Assembly (NCBI GenBank): GCA_963556145.1 | Contig: OY744470.1 | Coordinates: 1,736,001-1,800,000, forward strand | Origin: Hygrocybe punicea | Taxonomy: Eukaryota; Basidiomycota; Agaricomycetes; Agaricales; Hygrophoraceae | Reading direction: 5' to 3' | DNA length: 64,000 nucleotides | In this document: positions 55,624-64,000 of the stretch, one piece after another | Layout of the letters: every line of letters begins with the position of its first letter | Position numbering within the stretch: position 1 is the first letter of the stretch | Translations under genes and position numbers: made by a program | The notes under the pieces: generated by a model | The model's database searches: none | What the model was told of the DNA's origin: nothing | Seen by the model: the letters and a program-made list of their open reading frames with translations, nothing else

Positions 55624-57244
55624 GTGTCAGTTTATAACTGGTTGATTATTTGTTATGTAATTCCCAAGGAAGATGTGGCTGCAATATGTCACATACTATC
55701 TCTTATTTTGCAGAGAAATCTAATGACCCAACATGACTTTTGTTCATTGCTTGCACTTTCTCATTTGCCTCTTAGAATATCAGTGCTATGTAAATATGCA
55801 CGCAAACATGCACTTCATCCCTCAACCCTGATTGGCTACCATATAGCTGGCTATCAACTTCCTGTAGGCCTAATTTTAGGCTGGTTATTTCTTGTACATG
55901 ATCTACACTATTTTTGTGGTCAGCTGGCCACTAAACAAGGTTTTGATTTGTCCCAGCCCCTTTTCAGGCTCTCTCATGTTGGTTATCACCATTCAATTCC
56001 AATTAACATGCAGAATACGGAAGTGGAGCAGGAACCTATAGCCTTCAGTCCTGTTGGAGGAGGCAGATCTTATTTATTTCCCTTGGATGGAATACTGCCT
56101 TTTCTACAACATATAGATAAAAATCTTGAATCTGACTCTGTTTTTGTGTTTGTTGATCATGTTCATGATTCAGATCTAGCATCTTATCCTGTTGAACAAA
56201 ATTTTGTACATACCAAAATTCCTTTACTTAACATCATTCCACATCTTCCAGTCAAGACAGTACAAAAAATTGCCTATACTCATCATATTTCCATTGGATC
56301 TCATGTACACAGGAGTCTTTTGGCCTCTTATTTTGAAAACCATGACTGTATCAATTGCAGTTCATCTGTTAGTGTATTCTCCATTACCATGAGTTGCAAA
56401 AAGAGAGATCGCCAGCGGAAGCTCAAGCCTGTTATTTTTCCTAAAGAGCAGGTTCCTAATTACACAGATGGAACCTCATTCCCACCCCCTCCTCTGTCAT
56501 CACAACTGTTACATACAGTTTCATCAGATTTCTGCAATGACTTTATGCCCAACAAATTTGAGGAGTCAGGGTGTGCTGTATGTGGTGAACTTGTACCCTT
56601 GAGTAATTTAAGCTGCTTAAAAAATATCAAGGGCTTGCTCAGGATCCTGGAAGCTCCAGGTGTAACAAGAATTGAACGAAAGAAAGCTACAGAAAAAATC
56701 CATGAATTCAAAGGTCCTGTGCTAGATTACCAATGTGATAAAGTGTGTAGCACTTGTCAATGTGATATTAGGAAAGGAAAAGTTCCTGAACTTGCTTTAG
56801 CAAGAGGTCTTTGGCTTGGCCATGTTCCCAAGGAACTTTTAGAGCTTCAGTTTGTTGAAAAACTGCTTGTAGCTCGCATACGCCACAACTGTTGCTTTGT
56901 GCGAGTGGCTTCAGGTATGAGGAAAATGACATCACATGTTGTTGCATTCCAGTCACCCATTCCAAAGGTGTATCAGGCTTTACCACCCCCAGTTGATGAT
57001 CTTGATGATGTGTTAGCCATTTTATTTACTGGGCCCTGCAAGCCAACAAAAAAGGATTTTGAACGAACACCTTTGCTGGTGTGGAGGAACCATGTTGCAA
57101 GGGCACTTCAGTGGCTAAAGCTCAACCACAATGACTACCATGATCTGGATATATCTTATGACAATCTTGCTAGATATCCTGAGGATGACCCACCTGTCTC
57201 TGTGGAATATCGTCAGCATGAAACAAACAAAGTACCAGAGGGTA
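55624..57244 (+). pseudogene. Helitron replicase-helicase, N-terminal part
   Basis: A 540-codon open stretch that matches the N-terminal region of mushroom Helitron proteins. Motifs: CAVCGELVPLSNLSCL, KVCSTCQCDIRKGKVPELAL with paired cysteines, GLWLGHVPKELLELQFVEKL, RIRHNCCFVRVASGMRKM, PKVYQALPPPVDDLDDVLAI and GPCKPTKKDFERTPLLVWRN. The paired Cys residues suggest zinc binding. This region precedes the Rep domain in the full protein. It is intact up to the LTR insertion, where ..ETNKVPEG continues at 58880 as TSVFDTEVEDG. The true start is uncertain; upstream exons may exist. Confidence 0.88.
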
Positions 57245-58879
57245 TGTTACAGATCGCTTCTGCAGCGGGCTCCAGCAACAATCAACTTAACTGGGAGGCA
57301 GTTTCCAGAGGAGAGAAGAGCAGCTTTCATTGTTGCTTACAGCTAAGACAATACTGCTAAGAGGGGGGGTCAAGGTCTAATGTCATTGCGAGCCATGGGG
57401 GTTACCCAAAACAAGATGAGTCTGCCCCAAGAACCAGACTAAATGTAAGGAAAGGAAAGGAGAAAAAGTCCGAACCAACAACAAGAACAGTATATATAGT
57501 GACTAGTCTTGAGGGGAGGTAAATAGAAATGCAACCATGAAGCTACAACATGTCCAACTATACCATGCGTTCACCATGAGACAGACATGAGGTGTCCTCA
57601 TGTCGATGTTCTCGCGATCCAACTGGAGGCCCAGGTGTCATTGAGGATAGAAGAGGTCCGGATGACTCGGATGATTTGTCATCGGATCATGTGACATGTA
57701 GAATTGCCAATTTGGGGTCTGTACTTGCTGTAACAGGCAAGTGCGCAGTCTGGCAAATGCAATGCACAGTCGGGTTGTAGAGGGGTATTGTCCAGTGTGG
57801 GATTGGTGATGAGAGTGTCTTGAGGTAGCATGGATATAACGACAAGGTTGGTATGAAAGAAAATAAAGGAATGTATGGAGGAAAAACCAATCAAAATGGT
57901 GGGCTAGTCGAGGTCAGACATACAAACAGCATAAGCTGTACCAGATGACGATGTTTGTGTCAATGACGTATTGAGAGGTGATGTCTTGTCCTGTATGTGG
58001 AACAATGCAGTCCACCTGATGTTGGTGATTGTCTAAGAAAGGGTATTGTTGTAAATGAGTGTGGGAGATATCAAGGTTAAAGATGGAAAAGGATAAATGA
58101 ATGTGGGTCCAGGTTTCGAGTCATGGCTTGAGTGACAAGCTGTGGGAACAAGCCGTTGGGTACTGCAATGAAGTGATGTCGTGTGAACAATAAATGATAG
58201 GGGTCGGTTCACTGTATTGGGAAGTCGTATGGTCTGTGGTCAAAGTCTGAAGGTATGTGCTTCGGCAATGGTCGGATTGGAGGAAACAGTGAAATGTTCT
58301 GTGATCGAGGATTGTTCAGGACATGTGTGCAGGTGAGGAATGTCGTTGGATCGTCAGGGAGGATAATGGTAGGCACAGGGTATGAATATGGAAACCAAAT
58401 ATCCGAGAATGGCAATTGTCAATTACGTGTCAATATATTGTCAAGGTGGAAGTCGGATGTATCAATGGTGAAAGGGTGTCTATGCCAAAGATAGATCATG
58501 ACAATGTAGAAACCGATCAGGAAGGTGATGGCAATGCTGCCAATAACAATTACAGTAATGAGCTGTGTTGGGAGTACAGCCATTGTGTATTGGTTTGTCG
58601 TGGGATAGAGTAAACAAGATATCAAGGAAAAGACAATGTCTGTGACGTTCGTCGGCAAGGAGACTATTCGGGTACAGCAAGGTCATGTGGGATATGTCCA
58701 TGGTCAGTCTGGATTGTTCTAGAAGAAGGGAAGAAAAGGGGAACAAGGACAAGAATAAACAATGATGTCCAAAAGAAGACAAAAGGTAAAAGGAAACGAA
58801 AAAGGAAGGTGTGATAAAGTGGAATTGTCATGGTGGGTAATGGAGTTGGAATCGGAGTTGCGGAGTTGAAAAAGTAACA
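57245..58879 (+). repeat. Solo LTR, copy 2, inside the Helitron
   Basis: It begins TGTTACAGATCGCTTCTGC and ends GTTGAAAAAGTAACA. GGGTA is duplicated at 57240-57244 and 58880-58884. Removing it restores the Helitron frame exactly. It is collinear with copy 1 over its full length, with scattered substitutions. Confidence 0.93.
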
Positions 58880-61800
58880 GGGTACTAGTGTATTTGACAC
58901 TGAAGTTGAAGATGGTACTGAAAATGGGGATTGTCCTTTTGTTGTTCATGGATTAGCTGGTGAGGATTTGGATACAAAAACAATCAATTCACTAAAGGGA
59001 ATTGCACTTAGACATCTCAACAGTGGAGGCAAGATGTTAGCCATTGGTCAATCTTCCCAACTTGAGTCTATTTACAAGAACCCTGAGCTTTATCCACAAA
59101 TATTCCCTTGGTTGTTTCCATATGGTATGGGTGGTATTGGTTTCACATCATTGTCAGATGCTGAACATAAGAGACATCTCCTGATGTATCATGATAAACA
59201 TTTTCAAACAGATATATACTTTCCATTTGTTGCTTTCAGCCATGCCCAAGTGAAAGCAAGCACAACTGGTGGCTTTCTTCTTGCAGACAAGGCTAAATTC
59301 AATGATATAACCAATCGGCTTTTAAGTGTTGACCAAAATGTGTTGTCTTCATTAGCTAAAAGGCTCTCAGAAGGTGAAGTTGTTAAATCTGTTGGCCAAG
59401 AAGAGAAAGATTATTACCAAGTGGTTCGTGACCTTGATCATGTAGGAGCTAAAGTAAGTGGATCTATTACAAGCAAGAAGTATATGAGAAATGAAATTTG
59501 GTCTTTGATTTCATACTGTAGTGCTCCTTCTTGGTATATCACTTTATCTCCAGCTGATAACAAGCACCCAATTTGTTTGTACTTTGCTGGTACAAAAGAG
59601 AAGTTTGATCTGAAAATTAGATGAAGTGATGAGAGAATACGTCTTATTGCCAGGAATCCAGTTGCTGGTGCATGTTTCTTCCATTTCATGGTTAGTCTGT
59701 TTATTAAGCATGTTTTGAGTGTAAATACAGATCATCCAGGAATATATGGAGATATATCTGCTTATTATGGCACTGTTGAGAAGCAAGGTCGTCTCACTTT
59801 GCATCTTCACATATTACTTTGGATTCATGGATGTCTTACACCACAAGAGATTCGCAAGTGAATATTGGATCCTTCCTTAGATTTCCAGAAAAATATGGTC
59901 ATGTATCTAGGAAGTACACATGTTGGTGAATTTCTTACTGGAACAATGGATCAAGTACTCAAAAATATTGATGAAGCCTCTCAGTCTCCAAATTATATAA
60001 ATCCAACACAAGCTTTGCCTAAAGCACCCCCTAAGTTTGGTTCTAAAATGTGTGGGAATTGTCAGCTATGTCATGATTGGAACCTATGGCAGGTCAAGTA
60101 TGAGATAGTGGTAGATGATATTTTGGCAAAATCCAACATACATCGCTGTACTAGCAATATAAATAAAGATGGTTCTAAAAATAAAACACATCAGTATGTT
60201 GGTTGTTTGGATAACCAGTGGGGAAAATGCAAAGCAAGGTTTCCTCACCCTGTATTTATGCAGACTGAAGTAGACCCTGAAACTGGTGCCCTCAATATGA
60301 AAAAGGCTGAGCCAATGATCAACACAGTTACTCCTCTTCTCACTTACTTAATTCGCTCTAACACAGATGTAACATCTCTAAAATCAGGTACTGCAATCAA
60401 AGGGGTCATACTTTATGTATCTGACTACATTACCAAAGTTTTATTGAAAACACATGTTATTTTTGACACTATTCGTGCCATGTTTCAAAAAAATAGTGAG
60501 ATGATTGGTGGTAGTGAAACTCAAAAGGAGAAATCACGAAAACTCATGACCAAGATCGTGAATAATCTCAGTGCTAAGATGGAAATTGGTGCACCAATGG
60601 CCTGTATGTACCTTTTGTGAAATCCTGACCATTATACAAATCATCATTTTTCTACCTTCTATTGGCAAAGCTACATCAACAAGATAAGACAAATCTGGGA
60701 AACTGATGAAACTAAAGAGGATGTTGAAAAGGTAGCCTTGATCAAATGCAGAGGTTGTATTATTGGATTATCCCCCGTTTATGATTATATTTATTGCCCC
60801 TGTGAACTAAAGCATATGTGCTTGTATGATTGGATAAGTCAATATTCTCGAGAGAAGCTTCCTAAACCCAAAATGAATAAAAATTGCAGTGAAGAACTCG
60901 CTAGTGTCAAGGATGTGAGTGAAACTTATGATACACCTTTTACATATGAAGATGAAACATTTCTATCTGATATAGACAATCACTGCAATGACATTTCTGT
61001 GTCCACAGATAACTTGAAAATTGAGGAACCAGGTAATAATGATGCAACACAAATTCTATCTTCAAATATGACAAATAAATCCTCACCTGTTGGGTTATTT
61101 ACATTTCTTAACAGTCATCCTCTCTATGAGTCACATGGTACACACGGTGTAAATGAAAACTTTATAAAAGTTCCCAATTTTGTAGGAGCAACATTACCAC
61201 AATGTGATCAAGGTGATCGTGAATATTATTGCTCAACCATGCTTGCATTGTTTAGACCTTGGCGCTCTGGACATGACTTGCAAACAAAAGATCAATCTTG
61301 GAATGAGTCCTTTTTATCCTATGACTTACTTTGAGGCAAAGAGAACTTATGAACAACTTTAATATAAAGTATGAATGTCTTGATGCTTGTGATGACTTTC
61401 ATGCTCAGCTTCGTAAAGGTTCTGTTGTCTTGCCTAGTTGTATGGATGGTTCTGACCATACTTTGGATCATGGTGATGATTTGGAGCAAGTGGATGGTGA
61501 CCACACATATGAAGATGCCTCTGCAAAGTTAAGTGAAGAGTTTGACAATGAATTCAAGAGTATTGGCAAGCAGGAGAAGAAACGTCAACTTGATATGGCA
61601 ACAATGTGATCAATAATGAATCAAACAGGTTGGGCAGAGCCTTTATCCACAGAGACACTAGTTGCTCAGCCACCACCACCAGAGATTACCCAATCTGGAA
61701 GTCAATAGAAAGCTATTGTACAAAAGAGTAGACAAGATATACTTGAACACCATGCAGAAAATCTTCCAAGTCATATTAATGGTGATTCTCTAACACAACC

Positions 61801-64000
61801 ATCAAGCTATAACCAAGTTAAATTTGTTGATAAATCATGTCTTGAAAAAATTTCACATTCTAAAAAATCTTTGTTAGCACTAAACAATATTGTGAAAGAC
61901 TTTGGTTTAAATGAAGAACAACAGAGGGCATTTTACATAGTTGCACATCATGCATCCAATACAAATTCTGAACAATTGAAAATGTATATTGGTGGTATGG
62001 GTGGAACTGGTAAAACTCAAATTTTGAAGGCATTAGTAAAGTTTTTCAAGTCAAGAAATGAAGCTCATCATTTTGCTATTGTGGCACCTACTGGAACTGC
62101 TGCTGCTCTGCTGGCAGGATCTACATATCATTATATGTTTGGTTTAAATGAGAATACTGATGAGCATATATCAAATAAACAACTTGCTCAATTAAGATCA
62201 CGACTTTTGGGTGTTAATTATATATTTTTTGATGAAGTTTCAATGTTGCCTTGTCGAGATATGTATAGGATTAGTGCAAGAATGGCTAGGATTTTTAATG
62301 AAACTGAGTTGCCTTGGGGTGGATTAAACATCATATTTGTAGGGGATTTTGCACAGTTGCCTCCTGCAATTGGTCATGAAAATGTTCCTCTCTACAGCAG
62401 AACTATTGGAGGTTCTTCAACTAACCACCAAGATCAAGAAGCTGCTATTGGAAAGTCATTGTGGCACCAGGTTACAACTGTAGTAATACTACAGGAAAAC
62501 ATGAGGCAAAGACTTCAAACAACAGAAAATGCACAACTTAGACAGGCTCTTACAAATATGCGATATAAAGCTTGTACTGCTGAAGATATTGTATTTTTGA
62601 GATCATGAATATCAAGTAATTTGCCTGGTTGCACATCAGTGAAGCATGATAACTTTAGACAAGTGTCAATCATTACTGCTTTAAATATTCACAAAGATGA
62701 GATCAATTGCTTAGAGTCGTTGAGATTTTCTAAAGAGACTGGTCAACCTTTGGTTGATTTTTATTCTGATGATTCAGTAGTTTCCAAAGATAGAAAAAAG
62801 AAAAAGTCTCAAGCTACAACTCATAAGTGCCACACATTATTGGATAGTGTTCATGAAGTTCTGTGGAATCAACCTCATAGTTCCAACTCAAAATGTATTC
62901 CTGGAAAACTTTCATTGTGTGTTGGTATGCCTGTCATGATCTGGAATAATAGTGCAACTGAGCTATACATTACCTGAGTCCAAGAAGGCATAGTGCATGG
63001 CTGGCAATTAGCAAAAGGTATGCAAGGTCAGAGAGTGTTGGACACATTGTTTGTGATGCTACTTAACCCTCCACAAGTTATGAAACTAAATGGACTTCCT
63101 GAGAATGTTGTACCACTAACAAGAACAAGTGTTACTGTAGACTGTGCACTACCAGATGACTCATCTATTACAGTATCACGCAGTCAGATAGAGGTACTTC
63201 CAAATTTTTCAATGACTGATTATTCTTCACAAGGAAAGACAAGGCCTAATAATCCAGTTGATCTAAATAACAGTCGAACTCATCAATCATATTATACTGC
63301 ATTATCACATAGTGCATCTGCCCTTGGTACTGTCATTTTACAAGGATTTGATGCAAGAAAGATCACAGGTGGTGCATCTGGGGCATTACGTCAGGAATTC
63401 CGTGAGCTGGAAATTTTAAATGAAATAGTCAAATTGAGATACAAAGGCAAGCTTTCAAGTTCTGTTACTGGTGATCGCAGAAATTCTCTGATTGAAACAT
63501 TTAGATTGTGGAAAGGCAAGCATTATATTCCAGAAAATGTGCACAAGGCAATTCAATGGAATAAGTCTGATCCATATATCCAGGTGAAGAGGATAAAATT
63601 CCATGGAAAATTCTGGACAAAAAAGAAAAGGTTCCTTTGAAGTCAAATTATGTTCCTGCCCAAGACAGTTCACCTGCATTGTTTTATCAAAATTCTACTA
63701 ATAAGAGAAAAATAAGTGGGTCTTGTGTTGCCCCTCTGAGAAAGAAATTGAAAAGAAATCATAATATTAATGATACTCTATTGACTTCTCTGAACATTCC
63801 AATTGGTACACTCTGGAGTAACAACAGCTGTGCATATGACTCTGTGATAACTATATTATATAACATTTGGCAGGATGATAAGATTACTTGGTCTAATTCT
63901 TTCAGAAATTTAAACCCTCAATTTCTTGGCATGGTGGTGGATGGATTTTCAAGATATTCTGAAGGTGAATGCTCTTTAGAAGAAGTACGTGATCATATAA
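58880..64000 (+). pseudogene. Helitron replicase-helicase: Rep, Pif1-type helicase and C-terminal domain
   Basis: In order: LRHLNSGGKMLAIGQ and FPWLFPYGMGGIG (Helitron N domain); NPVAGACFFHFM and GRLTLHLHILLWIHG, whose HLH is the HUH metal site of the rolling-circle nuclease; YVSDYITK with two Tyr, the likely nucleophiles; then a Pif1-like helicase with Walker A GGMGGTGKT (about 61993), Walker B FFDEVSM and FVGDFAQLPP. The C-terminal region has IPIGTLWSNNSCAYDSVITI, resembling the Cys-containing cellular-protease-like end of mushroom Helitron proteins. Stops at 59622, 59859, 60618, 61607, 61706, 62606 and 62975 and frameshifts near 61332 and 63620 make it inactive. It runs off the window, so the 3' hairpin and CTRR end are not seen. 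Confidence 0.9.

Noticed and set aside
1..64000. tRNA, rRNA and riboswitch-like elements
   Set aside because: No cloverleaf with A and B boxes or conserved rRNA segment was recognised on either strand by eye. A covariance-model search would be decisive.

Overview
This window comes from a repeat-rich fungal nuclear genome, most likely an Agaricomycete (Basidiomycota). The evidence is the 50-60 bp GT..AG introns with CTAAC/CTGAC-like branch sites, a Plavaka (CACTA-like) transposase, a fungal Helitron with the N-terminal module typical of mushroom genomes, and Tc1-like and hAT transposases of the mushroom type. The species cannot be named from the sequence. No bacterial operon, rRNA, tRNA or CRISPR array was seen. 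Almost the whole window is a stack of transposons inserted into one another, and most insertions can be proven by target-site duplications (TSDs) and by reading frames that rejoin when the insert is removed.

Layout. 1-1776: a five-exon gene of unknown function, cut by the left window edge. 2459-16047: a minus-strand multi-exon membrane/coiled-coil gene, split by a young Ty1/copia element (2584-14646, TSD AGGAT). That copia is itself split in its gag-pol by a 6.9-kb giant palindrome ('hairpin element 1', 4222-11158, TSD GTCTTCT). 16720-17298: an intact nuclease-fold-like gene. 17462-17844: a fold-back MITE. 17857-31788: a Plavaka transposon with CACT..AGTG ends, TSD ATT, a spliced transposase and a convergent accessory gene. 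One intron of its transposase holds a solo LTR (20704-22358). Another holds a second giant palindrome ('hairpin element 2', 23153-28459, TSD GCAACAGT), which contains the assembly gap. 31983-32843: a Tc1-like relic. 32960-39720: a decayed minus-strand gene split by a third copy of the same LTR (33807-38601), which carries two further nested elements. 39.9-53.6 kb: old, CpG-poor debris including a second Tc1 relic, a second copy of the decayed gene family, a hAT relic, palindromic MITEs and tandem repeats. 55624-64000: a decayed Helitron (Rep, then Pif1-type helicase, then a C-terminal domain running off the window), split by the second LTR copy (57245-58879, TSD GGGTA).

The most unusual content is the pair of giant palindromic elements. 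They share a roughly 80-base loop, a conserved core around it and an outward-facing exon-intron module on each arm. Their outer arms are entirely different: a 34-bp GGTTGACC-type minisatellite in element 1 and an array of about 21-bp TCCCTTGGGA units in element 2. They look like two members of one family of hairpin mobile elements with exchangeable arms. I know of no described family with this architecture, but no database could be searched. A second theme is decay: nearly every premature stop in the Plavaka, its accessory gene and the Helitron is a TGA where the family reads Arg, so CGA-to-TGA, and the older half of the window is visibly depleted in CpG while the copia is not. This suggests cytosine methylation or a related C-to-T defence.
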